Virus record (IMG/VR): IMGVR_UViG_3300006052_000030
Coordinates: 1-23,308 of that record
DNA: 23,308 nt
Strand: one strand, 5' to 3'
Source: a virus
The notes under the pieces: generated by a model
What the model was told of the DNA's origin: nothing
The model's input: the letters and a program-made list of their open reading frames with translations, nothing else
Database searches by the model: none
Shown: piece after piece, positions 5,488-13,885 of the stretch
How positions within the stretch are numbered: position 1 is the first letter of the stretch
Layout of the letters: each line of letters starts with the position of its first letter
Made by a program: the position numbers and the translations under genes

Positions 5488-7447
5488 CGCCCGCGCCGGG
5501 CGCGACAGCGTCTTCCGCAAAGGCGCGCTTCGCAGCGGCAATCGATTCTGCGGACTTCGCAGCAGACCGCTCCGCCCAGACCTTCTCACCGATCTTCTTG
5601 GCGAGAACCACCGGGCCACCCATGTGCATTGCCGCCACGTCGCCTCCCATGCTCGCGAGATCTCTAGCCATGCTGCTGCCTGCGGGGAACTGCGCCCCGA
5701 AACGGTTGAGCGTTCCTGCGGTCCCTGCCCGATTGATTTCCGTGCCTGGAGGAGACCACGTCACGTCGCTGGAGAAGTCGCGAAGATTCGCCGTGTGTTC
5801 GGCACTCTCTGGACTCATCAGGACATCGGCCTTCGGCTCAAGCGCATTGCGGGCGTTGCGATACGAGGCGTGCCCGAATCCTGACGCACGCGGCGTGCCG
5901 AATTGATCGATGCCAGCGGCATCCCGCAGATTGTTCAGCGCAGCGGCCTCGATGGTTTTTGAGAACTCAGGATCCTTGACCACACCCTTGATGCGAGAGA
6001 CGTAGGCTCGCGAGGCATTCTTGCCGTCACCCAGGAAGTACTGATCCATGAACCTGTCGGCAAGCGGAGAAGGAGCGCCGATCTCATGGAGTCCATGCTC
6101 GTCTTTCGGGACGTTGTCCTCGACCGCCGCCTTGTAGGCCGGGTTCTGCCTAATGCGGTCGAACCGCTCCTTGGCTGACGCCTTCGCATCGTTGAGCATT
6201 CCGCGAAGTCCTTGCGCGCCCTCACTCAGCGGCATGTTCTCAAACTGCTCGCGGATGATTCCGGCGGCAGTTCCCTCCGAGCTTCCCTTGCGCTGCACTT
6301 CCGAGAGAGCCTTGGTCGCGGACTCCCAGTCCTCGAAAGTCATCGGATCGCCAGAGCGCAACTTCTCCATGATTGGCCCGAGGACCGGATGGTCGTCGAC
6401 CAGCTTGGAGAGATAGCCTTTCTTCAAGGCCGCATCGGCGGTCGTCGCGGCGGCTCCCTTGTCGATAGGCATTGCCCCGCCGTTCTGGTCGGCGAGCGCC
6501 TTGTACTTCGCCCGCGTGGCCGTGACCAGGGCATTGTCTTCGGCCTTGATCGAGTCGATTGCCGCCTGCCCATGATCGAGGTTGTTGCGCTGCACAATGT
6601 CGGGAGTGGCGCGGCGGCGGATCTCCCCGAGACTCAGGGCGGCTTTCTCGCTCTGCTCATCGAAGCGGTCGGTCAGCAGGCCCCCGGTGTCTGGATCCTG
6701 GCGGAGGTTGCGCTCGTCGCTGATCTGCTGGGAGTCCCGCGCCGCCTGCCCCTTCGTGAGCCTCGGAGGGGTCTCCCCTTCGGGCATCGGCAGGGATTCG
6801 GCCCTTGCCTGACGGTCGAGGGCTTCCTGATGGAGCGTCCCGGACTGGTGCGCTTCTTGGGCTGCGGCGCGGAGTTCAGGAGTGACCCGAGACAGGTCGG
6901 TAGCGGCAGCGGCTGACCCGGCTGACCGATTTCCCGTCACCCCCGCCATCCCAGCCTCGGCTGCGTCCTCGCCCGCCACAGGCGCTCTGGCGAGCAGGAA
7001 TGGAGCCTGCTGGATGGCGAAGTTCGTCGCCATGCCGAGTTCCGGGATTCCGGTCTTCTCGGTGACCCATGTTCCTGGGTAGTCGATGACCTTCCCGGTC
7101 GCCTTGCCGAGTTCCGTGACCTGTTTCCCCTCCGGGGAGCGCGGCTCGTAGGTCAGGAGATTCCTGACTTCCGGGTAATCGCCCCCTTGGGGAGTATGAC
7201 TGAGGATCCCGGCCACCTTCGATGATCCCCAGTGCAGGAGCGCCTCTGCGCCGCCCGCCAGCCCGCGAGCCTCGTCCCCCTCGGTGGCATACGGATCTGG
7301 TTCAGGGGGGGCTGGAGGAGTCGGTTCCGGTGCCTCTGCGGCAAGAACGGCAGGGCTGTAGGGGCGCGCAGGCGCGGCAGGGGCATCGGAGGCGGCTGAC
7401 GGGTCGTCAGCGGCAAGGACTGCTGGACTGTATGCGCGCTCGCCCAT
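5456..7447 (-). CDS. Large ejection / DNA-transfer protein candidate
   Basis: A 663-residue protein in the third and last slot of a run of three large soluble proteins between the neck genes and the fibres, the usual place for P22-type internal (pilot) proteins that leave the capsid with the DNA. The N terminus is Pro/Ala-rich and contains YSPAVLAA twice (residues 6-13 and 30-37). The middle (about 190-470) is mainly charged helix, and the C-terminal 130 residues include RDAAGIDQFGTPRAS and an Ala/Lys-rich helix before a short disordered tail. No lysozyme or transglycosylase motif is visible, so a wall-degrading activity is not supported. The start overlaps the stop of the previous gene by one base. 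Function is inferred from position and composition only. Confidence 0.72.
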   Translation of the reverse strand: MGERAYSPAVLAADDPSAASDAPAAPARPYSPAVLAAEAPEPTPPAPPEPDPYATEGDEARGLAGGAEALLHWGSSKVAGILSHTPQGGDYPEVRNLLTYEPRSPEGKQVTELGKATGKVIDYPGTWVTEKTGIPELGMATNFAIQQAPFLLARAPVAGEDAAEAGMAGVTGNRSAGSAAAATDLSRVTPELRAAAQEAHQSGTLHQEALDRQARAESLPMPEGETPPRLTKGQAARDSQQISDERNLRQDPDTGGLLTDRFDEQSEKAALSLGEIRRRATPDIVQRNNLDHGQAAIDSIKAEDNALVTATRAKYKALADQNGGAMPIDKGAAATTADAALKKGYLSKLVDDHPVLGPIMEKLRSGDPMTFEDWESATKALSEVQRKGSSEGTAAGIIREQFENMPLSEGAQGLRGMLNDAKASAKERFDRIRQNPAYKAAVEDNVPKDEHGLHEIGAPSPLADRFMDQYFLGDGKNASRAYVSRIKGVVKDPEFSKTIEAAALNNLRDAAGIDQFGTPRASGFGHASYRNARNALEPKADVLMSPESAEHTANLRDFSSDVTWSPPGTEINRAGTAGTLNRFGAQFPAGSSMARDLASMGGDVAAMHMGGPVVLAKKIGEKVWAERSAAKSAESIAAAKRAFAEDAVAPGAGVNARMPVRQP

Positions 7448-8820
7448 TACTTCAGGACTTCCGGCATGTGCTGCTTGATCCCCTGAACCTCATCGACAAA
7501 GTTCTGGCGCGACTCCCGATCTCCGAAATTACGCTTCAGGAACGCACCGCGCTCCTTGTCGGTCTTCAGAGCGTTGTACTCATGGTGAAGCGGATTGGTC
7601 GCGTTCTGAATGACGAGGTCGGATCCGGCAAATCCCGGCAGGTTCGGATCCTTCTGGCCGGAAAGGTTACGGCCGCGAGCAAGATCCTGCCGCAGTGCGC
7701 CGCGAATGTAGTCCATTGCGGCATGAGTGGTGTTCGCAGGAGTGGTGTCGGTCGGATAGCCTTTTGAGATCGCCGCTGCGCGGGCGTCGGATCCTGATCT
7801 CGAAACAACGGTTCCCTCGACCAGCCCGAGATCCTTGACGAGTTGGGCGCGGGCTTCGTTGACACCTGACGCGCCAACATAGTTGAAGAACTGGCTGGTG
7901 CCCTTTGCGATATTGCCGTTGTCGATCTCGTCGCGCAGCCGGTCGATCTCGGTGGTGAGCGGCAGGAGCCTGGAGGCATTCTGCTGTGCGGACGTGACTT
8001 CCTTGGCAGCATCGAAATCGCGGTTGCCGCTGCTGACTGCCCGGCCACTCAGACCGGCCACCGTCGATCCCGGAGGCGCAACGACACCACCCTGATAATT
8101 GACTCCGCTGACACCGGATACGTCCCCGGTGAGCCTCGACCGGGCGATTGGTTGCTGGTTCGAATTCACTTCCAGTTCTGGAGACAGCAAGCCTCCGGTG
8201 CCAGAGAGTTCCGCAGGACTCAGGTTGCCGCGCACCATCCCAGTCACGAACGTCTGCGCGCCCTCCAGGCCATGCTTCGATGCAGATGCGGTGACACCAT
8301 CCGTGACGTTCTGGGCAATGCGCCGGGCCGCAGCTTCACTGGGAGTTCCCTCGAATTCCTTTGCCGTGGACTGCGCTGCCGCAATGATGTCGGCAGGATT
8401 CTTGGCATTGATCGCAGCCCCCTGAAGCCTTGTTCCAAAGGCTGAACGCTCCGCGCTGCCGAGTGAAAGCATGTCGTTCGCAAGCTGCGTGTGCCCGCGC
8501 ATTGCCATAATCAGGTCTCCATATTTCTGGAGTCCGGTCTTCGGGGCAGCAGCGAGAATGATATTCCTGGCGTTCGGAGTCTCGTTCCCCTGCGCGTCAA
8601 CGATTCCAGCCTTGACCGGATCGCGCATGATGGGGATGAGATTCTGCATCTCCGTGGCATCCTGCTGTTGCTGCTGCGCCGCCGCTGCCTGCTGCTGCTG
8701 GATGTACTGCCCGGTCTGAAGGTTCTGCTGGGCCTGCTTGAGTCCCAGGATCTTCGAATACATGTCGAGACCGGCATTGGGGTTGACGTTTACCCCTGCC
8801 GCTACTGCCAGATCGCCCAT
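7447..8820 (-). CDS. Ejection / DNA-transfer protein candidate with poly-Gln segment
   Basis: A 457-residue protein between two other ejection candidates, linked to both by single-base or TGATG overlaps. The N terminus (GLKQAQQNLQTGQYI) leads into a Gln/Ala tract (about residues 42-54), encoded by CTG/CTGC-rich repeats near 8660-8700. The rest is mostly helical, with a Ser/Gly-rich middle region and a charged C-terminal helix (KERGAFLKRNFGDRESRQNF). The N-terminal Gln-rich helix resembles what I know of phage internal virion proteins, but no named family is recognised. It probably forms part of the injection channel. Confidence 0.72.
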   Translation of the reverse strand: MGDLAVAAGVNVNPNAGLDMYSKILGLKQAQQNLQTGQYIQQQQAAAAQQQQQDATEMQNLIPIMRDPVKAGIVDAQGNETPNARNIILAAAPKTGLQKYGDLIMAMRGHTQLANDMLSLGSAERSAFGTRLQGAAINAKNPADIIAAAQSTAKEFEGTPSEAAARRIAQNVTDGVTASASKHGLEGAQTFVTGMVRGNLSPAELSGTGGLLSPELEVNSNQQPIARSRLTGDVSGVSGVNYQGGVVAPPGSTVAGLSGRAVSSGNRDFDAAKEVTSAQQNASRLLPLTTEIDRLRDEIDNGNIAKGTSQFFNYVGASGVNEARAQLVKDLGLVEGTVVSRSGSDARAAAISKGYPTDTTPANTTHAAMDYIRGALRQDLARGRNLSGQKDPNLPGFAGSDLVIQNATNPLHHEYNALKTDKERGAFLKRNFGDRESRQNFVDEVQGIKQHMPEVLK

Positions 8821-9905
8821 CAGGAGATCCTCGCGTAATCGACCATCTGGTACCCATCATCACCGACGATGACGGCATCCGGGAATAGATTCTTCGCCTC
8901 GTCGGCCATGACTCCGACGTGCCACATCGAAAGATCCCTGATGTAGCGGAAGACGTAGAGCGGAAGGCCGGAAGCGAGCGCGCCGAAGCGTGCGATGTCG
9001 GTCTTCAGCCTGCGGTCGGACTGAGACCAGTCCGAAGTCATGCTTGGTGAAGGCAGTCCAATCGGAGTCGAGATCATGCTCCCTGCATTGGAACTCGACA
9101 ACGAAGCTGGATTGTTTGCGGCAGTGCTTCCCAATAGCCACGGCAACGAACTCGCGGCCCCGCCAAGTGAGTTCGTAACACCAACAATGCCGCCTGCCTG
9201 CGCGGTGCCTGCGTTCGCAATCTGCGTGCCGATGCTGCCACCATAAGACGATCCGCCGGTCGCGGAATTCGACGCTGCGGCCTGACCCGTCCCTGCGACT
9301 CCAGCGAGACGCGAGTAGATGTTGTTCTGCTGCGTGTTCCACTGGTTGAAGGCATTGTTGAACGAGGTGTTCGCGAGACCCTGGTTGAAGGAGATCAGAT
9401 CCTTCTGGGCGGCACCCGAGAGAGACCCGGCCCCTGCGGAATCTCCGTTCATCGTCCCTTGGATGCCCTGCTGCAACTGGAACTGGTAGGCAGGGGAGAA
9501 CTGCTTGAACGTGTCGATGGTGAACGGCGAGAGCAGCGAACCGAAACCCGAGTTCGGTCCTGAAGATGGCGAGGTCGTAGTGCCGCCGGGGATCACACCA
9601 TTAATCGGCCCACCACCCAGGGTTCCGTATCCATTCCCTCCCCAGTTGTACGATGGCGCGGTGGTCGTGACCCCACCGGCACCCCCCTGTGAGCCGGGCA
9701 ACCCAAGAAGGTAATCGAGGTAATTCTGCGCCGACGTTCCGCTGGATACGAATGGAGCTTCGCGTGCAACCGTGGAGTTGTACATGCCAAGCTGCATGTT
9801 CGCGGCATTGGTTGCCGCGCTCGCCTGCGTGTCCGCAGCCTGATTGGAGCCAACGGCACCGACCACGGCACCAACGACTACTGCGCCCGCTACCCAGAAA
9901 GTCAT
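8820..9905 (-). CDS. DNA-transfer (ejection) protein with C-terminal endosialidase-type chaperone (S74) domain
   Basis: A 361-residue protein. The start is the ATG at 9905, which overlaps the previous stop (ATGA); a longer frame to 10028 lies inside the cupin gene and is rejected. Residues about 4-20 are a hydrophobic Val/Ala/Gly segment (VAGAVVVGAVVGAVG), followed by an Ala-rich helical region and a Gly/Ser-rich body containing FSPAYQFQLQQG and FNNAFNQWNTQQNNIYSRLA, patterns seen in P22-like DNA-transfer proteins. The last 72 residues carry the S74 signature: QSDRRLKTDI, VFRYI, HVGVMADEAKNLFPDAV and DGYQMVDYARI. The protein ends there, without the longer C-terminal coil found in many fibre versions. 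The membrane-like N terminus fits insertion into the host envelope during injection. Confidence 0.8.
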   Translation of the reverse strand: MTFWVAGAVVVGAVVGAVGSNQAADTQASAATNAANMQLGMYNSTVAREAPFVSSGTSAQNYLDYLLGLPGSQGGAGGVTTTAPSYNWGGNGYGTLGGGPINGVIPGGTTTSPSSGPNSGFGSLLSPFTIDTFKQFSPAYQFQLQQGIQGTMNGDSAGAGSLSGAAQKDLISFNQGLANTSFNNAFNQWNTQQNNIYSRLAGVAGTGQAAASNSATGGSSYGGSIGTQIANAGTAQAGGIVGVTNSLGGAASSLPWLLGSTAANNPASLSSSNAGSMISTPIGLPSPSMTSDWSQSDRRLKTDIARFGALASGLPLYVFRYIRDLSMWHVGVMADEAKNLFPDAVIVGDDGYQMVDYARIS

Positions 9906-10345
9906 TCTTGATGCTCCAAGGCTCGCAGCGTATTCCCTGCGAGATACATTGAGTTGGGATCGTCCTCGACAAGTTCCTTCTCGATCTCCTCGATGTCGGT
10001 CTTGTCGGTACGATGAATGGTGATGCAAACGGTGTCTTGCAGCGCATAGACCGCACGCTTCGTCCCAGGCTCGCTCACAACGATGGCCGGTGCCTTCATG
10101 CGTTTAGGACCATCGGGACCACCGGCAATCTCGATCTCGCCCTGGATGACGAGGTAGAAATGCTGCTTTTTGTGGACTTTCCCGATCACCAGTGTCCCGG
10201 CCTTTCGAAACACCCAGCGCAGATACATGCCGTCAGCGAAGTAGTGCGTCGTCTCTGGCTGGTATTGCTCCATCTTTGAGACGACAGCCTGTAGCCGCAG
10301 GATCGCAGCCACAGGGTCTTCCTGCTGAAAGATGAGTTCGTTCAC
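9902..10345 (-). CDS. Cupin-like virion-associated protein
   Basis: A 147-residue protein starting at a GTG that overlaps the preceding stop (GTGA); the longer frame to 10462 is antiphase to the previous gene. A cupin-like core is visible: HYFADGMYLRWVFRKAGTLV, GKVHKKQHFYLVIQGEIEI, an IVVSEPGTKRAVYAL segment and CITIHRTD. His residues in GKVHKKQH could be metal ligands, but a full cupin metal set is not obvious. The C terminus is acidic (DIEEIEKELVEDDPNS) and may be an assembly tail. Proteins of this pattern are familiar to me between neck and ejection genes in podovirus genomes, where their function is unassigned. Confidence 0.7.
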   Translation of the reverse strand: MNELIFQQEDPVAAILRLQAVVSKMEQYQPETTHYFADGMYLRWVFRKAGTLVIGKVHKKQHFYLVIQGEIEIAGGPDGPKRMKAPAIVVSEPGTKRAVYALQDTVCITIHRTDKTDIEEIEKELVEDDPNSMYLAGNTLRALEHQE

Positions 10346-10707
10346 TCGACCAGCAGCGTGATGACAGCGTCGCCAGCGGTGGTGGAGGTATTGTCGGCGT
10401 CGGTCGCGACCTTGGTCACCGCAACCCACAACTGACCGTTGCCGGTGACACCATCCGGCCACGACTGCTCGTTGTGACCGACGCCAGTGCTTGGCACGCC
10501 GACCTCGATGGTCATGTTCGGGACTGTGGTTCCGACGACAGGCGTCGGGGCTGCGGCGGTCGGGACGAACCAGTAAAGCTTGATGAAGACCGGATACGCC
10601 GCAATCACGACTGCGGAATATCCCTTGAGGTTCCCGCCCTGCCCGGCGCGAACAGGCTGAAGATTGTTGCTTGAGGCGAGCGTGAACTTATACGGTACGG
10701 AAGCCAT
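10342..10707 (-). CDS. Small beta-rich probable structural protein, unassigned
   Basis: 121 residues, starting MASVPYKFTLASSNN, with GAGG four bases upstream of the ATG. It is dominated by Val/Thr/Pro/Gly-rich beta sequence, including GYSAVVIAAYPVFIKLYWFV and NMTIEVGVPSTG. No membrane segment or signal peptide is convincing. The position between the neck genes and the ejection set, and a soluble beta-rich composition, suggest a minor virion or tail component. No family is recognised. Confidence 0.7.
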   Translation of the reverse strand: MASVPYKFTLASSNNLQPVRAGQGGNLKGYSAVVIAAYPVFIKLYWFVPTAAAPTPVVGTTVPNMTIEVGVPSTGVGHNEQSWPDGVTGNGQLWVAVTKVATDADNTSTTAGDAVITLLVE

Positions 10708-10713
10708 AATGCC

Positions 10714-11055
10714 TCACTGTGGAACGAAGGTCAGTGACGGTGCCACTGAGTAGTTGATGATCAGAGAATCACCGGCACTCAGGGCGAACATGCCCTGCGT
10801 CTGCCCGGTCGTGTAGTTGTTGGTGCCATTGCGACTGAACTGTATCAGGGACACGGTCCCACCCTGGACGATCAGCGAACCCTTGATGGGAGCGACGAAC
10901 GTGAACGGAGACACTGTCGGAGTGACCGCATACTCGCTTGCGGTCGGCCTGCCGGTATGAAGGTCCGACAGGAACCGATACCACACCTTCGAAGTCGTTC
11001 CCTTCTCGTTGAGCGGCTGGCTGACAGAAGGAAGGTTGGTGAGTTGGACGGTCAT
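10714..11055 (-). CDS. Small probable tail/neck structural protein, unassigned
   Basis: 113 residues; the ATG overlaps the end of the gp10-like gene (ATGA), so the two are probably translated together. The N terminus, LPSVSQPLNEKGTTSKVWYR, is a motif I associate with phage virion-attachment segments (PL-...-G..t..W). The remainder is beta-rich with SLIQFSRNGTNNY and DSLIINYSVAPSLTF. It could be an adaptor or short tip protein, taking a place comparable to the P22 tail needle gene, but no coiled coil of needle type is present. Confidence 0.7.
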   Translation of the reverse strand: MTVQLTNLPSVSQPLNEKGTTSKVWYRFLSDLHTGRPTASEYAVTPTVSPFTFVAPIKGSLIVQGGTVSLIQFSRNGTNNYTTGQTQGMFALSAGDSLIINYSVAPSLTFVPQ

Positions 11056-12833
11056 GCCACTTCCGGCTCCTGCTCGTTACCCTGGCCCCAGAGTGTCGCG
11101 CCGATGATGTCACGCTGCGTCGGATCGGTGTAGGTGACCTCGTAGACCCGGTCACGCGCACGCCCGAGCCTGCGCCAGATGGCGCGGTTCTTGGTCATGC
11201 CGGTCGCGCCGATGGTCGTCCAGTGTTCGTTCGACCACGTCTGCCCGCCGTCATTCGACCAGCGCAGCATCACCTGTGGGTTCGATCCCTGCCCGGTCGC
11301 GAGTCCGACGCCCGGCGTGAACTCGACCTGAAGGGCCGACATGAACACGCGCTCGCGGTTCTCCTTCGACCAGACATGCGGAGTCCGCCGCTGGCAGCGC
11401 AGCACATTGCCCGCATCCGTGTAGTAGCTGCGGGACATCTGGTGGATCTGCCCGGTCTGGCAATCGCCCACCACCCGCATGTCCGCGAACTGCGCGTAGC
11501 AGTTGGAGCGGTGACGGTGATAGACACCGAGATTCGAATCCCAGCTTCCACGCTGATGCCACCCGAGCTTGCCCTCGCTCTGCCGGTACAGCGTCACGTC
11601 CAGGCACCACGTCACGTCCGCCGTGGGGAACGTGAGCATGTAGAAGACATGGTTGTCCTCTTCGTAGCAGTAGCCGATGGCATCGTTGCGAACCGCATAC
11701 GAGGTGATTGCATGGTTGATCGCGGAGGTCGAGACCGTCTCCCAGGAATACTCGTTCGTCATGGCGACGAAGTTCTGGCCCTGCTCGTTCTGCGCGAGCC
11801 AGATGAGTGCGGTGCCTGCTCTCGAGATCGAGTGGACCGCGCCGCAGCCTACTTGCGGGCCGATACCAGGGAGACGCGAGAAGGCGAAGTTCGCGCCTCC
11901 CTGGTTGAACCACACTTCTGTGGTTCGCTCGCCGAATAGCCAGAGTTCCCGTGCATTCTCGTAAAGAGTGATGAGGTTGTCGGAACTGCTATCTTTGAGC
12001 GAATAGAACGATCCGGGAAACGCCAGCGTGTAGGCAATCGGCCCGGTCGTGAAGAACGTGCGTGTCTTGGTGTAGTTGAACACCAGCCAGCCTTCGATGA
12101 ACGCAATCCGGTCGGCAGGCAGGAATCCCGGATCCACGATCTGACCGAATACCGGAGTGGTCACCGTGAACGTGTCGGAAGGAGTGACACCAACCGACGT
12201 GTACGACATCGTGATCGTATTGGCGTTGAAGTTCGTCTGCGTCAGCGTCGTACCGGCTGGCAGCACACCGAGCGAGTCCGTGATCACGCTTCCGGCAACG
12301 AGGTATGGGTTCACCGTCCCAACCGGAGTGATCACGTTCGATCCGACAGCAAGCGAGCCGACGAACTGCGTGGACGTTGGAAGCCCGGTCAGTGCGTAGT
12401 AGTAGCCGTACTTGCCGTCAACGATGACCGCATAGCCGCCAGCGAACCCCAAGGTCGTCTGCTGCGTGACTCCGTTGTCGCGAATGCAGACTGGCCCCGA
12501 ATTGGTCAGCAGCGTTCCGACAGCGACGGTCGAGAACTGCGCCGCCTGGAACTGTGTCGCCGGGACCGTGACGGTCGAGACGTAGAGCGTGTTCCCGGTG
12601 ACGAACAGGCACTGCTGGCCTCCGGGAAGTACCCACGCGCCGCGCACCTGTCCGGTCTGTGTCGAGATGACCGGGTTGAGTCCTGGGCACCCGAGCAGCG
12701 CCACAGGCATCTTCGCATGCTCACTGGGATCGAACTCGACGTACCAGTTGATGAGCCGCTGCGCGTCCTGCAACAGCATCGGGGCCTCGTATGCGCCTCC
12801 GACGAAGCCAAAATCTGCGCCTTCGAAGCTCAA
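11052..12833 (-). CDS. gp10-like head-completion (packaged DNA stabilisation) protein
   Basis: A 593-residue protein resembling the P22 gp10 hub family, which plugs the portal after packaging. Landmarks are YEAPMLLQDAQRLINWYVE near the N terminus, RGAWVLPGGQQCLFVTGNTL, YGYYYALTG, RIAFIEGWLVFNY and a conserved core with ARELWLFGERTTEVWFN, GPQVGCGAVHSI, TALIWLAQNEQGQN and WHQRGSW. It is longer than P22 gp10 (472 residues), partly because of an insertion of about 70 residues that resembles one in the gp4-like protein. The start is the TTG at 12833, overlapping the previous stop (TTGA) with GGCGGG upstream; another TTG at 12860 would add nine Arg-rich residues. The position directly after gp4 is conserved in P22-type phages. 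Confidence 0.82.
   Translation of the reverse strand: MSFEGADFGFVGGAYEAPMLLQDAQRLINWYVEFDPSEHAKMPVALLGCPGLNPVISTQTGQVRGAWVLPGGQQCLFVTGNTLYVSTVTVPATQFQAAQFSTVAVGTLLTNSGPVCIRDNGVTQQTTLGFAGGYAVIVDGKYGYYYALTGLPTSTQFVGSLAVGSNVITPVGTVNPYLVAGSVITDSLGVLPAGTTLTQTNFNANTITMSYTSVGVTPSDTFTVTTPVFGQIVDPGFLPADRIAFIEGWLVFNYTKTRTFFTTGPIAYTLAFPGSFYSLKDSSSDNLITLYENARELWLFGERTTEVWFNQGGANFAFSRLPGIGPQVGCGAVHSISRAGTALIWLAQNEQGQNFVAMTNEYSWETVSTSAINHAITSYAVRNDAIGYCYEEDNHVFYMLTFPTADVTWCLDVTLYRQSEGKLGWHQRGSWDSNLGVYHRHRSNCYAQFADMRVVGDCQTGQIHQMSRSYYTDAGNVLRCQRRTPHVWSKENRERVFMSALQVEFTPGVGLATGQGSNPQVMLRWSNDGGQTWSNEHWTTIGATGMTKNRAIWRRLGRARDRVYEVTYTDPTQRDIIGATLWGQGNEQEPEVA
12147..12362 (-). other. Inserted beta module in the gp10-like protein (shared with gp4-like)
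   Basis: About 72 residues. Shared features with the gp4-like copy, in order: a GS-[NP]-[VT]-IT start, a Gly-x-x-ITD turn (VAGSVITDSLGVLP), PAGT, an alternating N-T-[IV]-T-M strand, and a SDTFT ending. Homologous position within the two host proteins is not expected from their separate folds. Confidence 0.6.
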
Positions 12834-13843
12834 TTCGCGAACCCGCCGTGCATGATCCAACCCGCGTCAGTGCGCTTGCCGCGCACGATGTCAGCGTCGA
12901 AGAACGCAGTGACGGTCGGGATCGAGTTGAGTGCGCGCACGGAATCCTTCGACTCCTTCGCCTGCCTGACGAGCAGCGCGCCTGCGGTCTTGCCATACTC
13001 CGGGGCAAGCTCCAGAGCGAGGTTCTTCTTGAGGGCACGCGCATAGCCCTGCGGGAGAAGGATCGTCTGGTTGATGGTCTGGAAGTCCGCGAGGACCGTG
13101 TCGCTCCAGAGGTGCAGTACGCCAGCCTGCGAGGGATTGGGGTAGAAGTAGATCGTGCCCCACGGATAGGTCGGGTCGTAGTAGAGCATCGTCGGCCACG
13201 GCCCCGAGACACCCTTGAGACCGATCACCGTGTACTTGTCCTTGGTGATGATGTCGATGGGATAGTCGAGTCCGGTGTTCCCGGATGAGGTGATGCGCGT
13301 GAACGCATTGGTGATCCGCACCGGCCGCTGGATCGGAGCGAGACTCTGCGCGTCCTGGTAGAAGTTTCCGGGGATCAGGTAGGTGAACGTGTCGGAACCG
13401 ATGCTGTTCGCAGTCGCGTTCTGAGTCATCGTCACCGTGTTCAGTCCCGAGTTGTAACTCAGGACGCTCGTCCCTGCCGGGAACGAGTAGCTGCTCGTCG
13501 GAAACAGTCCCTGCGCGTCGGTGATCGGAGCGCCGACCGCGAGTCCACTCGGAACAGTCACTCCGGTGATCGTCGGAGAACCGGAGGTAGCCACTCCCGT
13601 GAAGGTTCCACCCGGAGCGTTGCCAATCGTGTACTGGTACTGCCCCGCCGTGAAGTTCAGGAAGTTCTCGGTCTGCGCGAAGACCAGACACTTGTCGATA
13701 GACCACGACTCCAGCATGTCGTTGAGGACCTGGAGCGCGTCGTTGGCATCCTGGGCACTCGGAGTTTCACCGGCTTCCAGTGCATTGATGTTGCGAAGCG
13801 CGCCCACGATGATGTCGAGCGCGCTCTGGGTCGTTGCTGCCAC
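12830..13843 (-). CDS. gp4-like head-to-tail adaptor (portal-ring extension) protein
   Basis: A 337-residue protein starting at GTG with AAGGAG five bases upstream. The N-terminal helices (SALDIIVGALRNINALEAG, DANDALQVLNDMLESWSID) and the C-terminal part (WGTIYFYPNPSQAGVLHLW, ILLPQGYARALKKNLALELA) match the pattern of P22 gp4-type adaptors, which bind below the portal and close the head with gp10. P22 gp4 is 166 residues; this one is about twice as long. Part of the excess is a beta module at residues about 80-160, and another part is a segment near 175-220. The next gene is the gp10-like protein, as in P22. A peptidoglycan hydrolase activity has been reported for P22 gp4 but cannot be judged here. 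Confidence 0.78.
   Translation of the reverse strand: MAATTQSALDIIVGALRNINALEAGETPSAQDANDALQVLNDMLESWSIDKCLVFAQTENFLNFTAGQYQYTIGNAPGGTFTGVATSGSPTITGVTVPSGLAVGAPITDAQGLFPTSSYSFPAGTSVLSYNSGLNTVTMTQNATANSIGSDTFTYLIPGNFYQDAQSLAPIQRPVRITNAFTRITSSGNTGLDYPIDIITKDKYTVIGLKGVSGPWPTMLYYDPTYPWGTIYFYPNPSQAGVLHLWSDTVLADFQTINQTILLPQGYARALKKNLALELAPEYGKTAGALLVRQAKESKDSVRALNSIPTVTAFFDADIVRGKRTDAGWIMHGGFAN
13364..13606 (-). other. Inserted beta module in the gp4-like protein (shared with gp10-like)
   Basis: Residues about 80-160. SGSPTITGV, then LAVGAPITDAQGLFP, then FPAGTSVLSYN, NTVTMTQNAT and GSDTFTYLIPG. The gp10-like copy lacks about seven residues before PAGT. The two genes also share short nucleotide blocks such as the one encoding SDTFT. 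Confidence 0.6.
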
Positions 13844-13862
13844 CGACGCTCCTTGAATAGAT

Positions 13863-13880
13863 GCCCCTCTTGCGAGGGGC
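13863..13880 (-). promoter_or_regulatory. GNRA-capped hairpin after the 115-residue gene
   Basis: On the minus strand GCCCCTC, loop GCAA, GAGGGGC: a perfect 7-bp GC-rich stem with a GNRA tetraloop, five bases after the TAA. No U-run follows (ATCTATTC), so it is more likely an mRNA-stabilising or processing hairpin than a full Rho-independent terminator. Confidence 0.65.
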
Positions 13881-13885
13881 GAAAG

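Noticed and set aside
8655-8705. CTG/CTGC repeat considered as a non-coding microsatellite
   Set aside because: It is within an ejection gene and encodes its Gln/Ala tract in frame.
5456-9905. Virion lysozyme or transglycosylase domain in the ejection proteins
   Set aside because: No ES-type lysozyme, SLT or peptidase motif could be found by reading the three proteins.
8820-10028. Longer 402-codon form of the S74-bearing ejection protein
   Set aside because: The extra N-terminal residues are His/Arg-rich and overlap the cupin gene; the ATG at 9905 overlaps the upstream stop in the way common here and exposes a hydrophobic N terminus.
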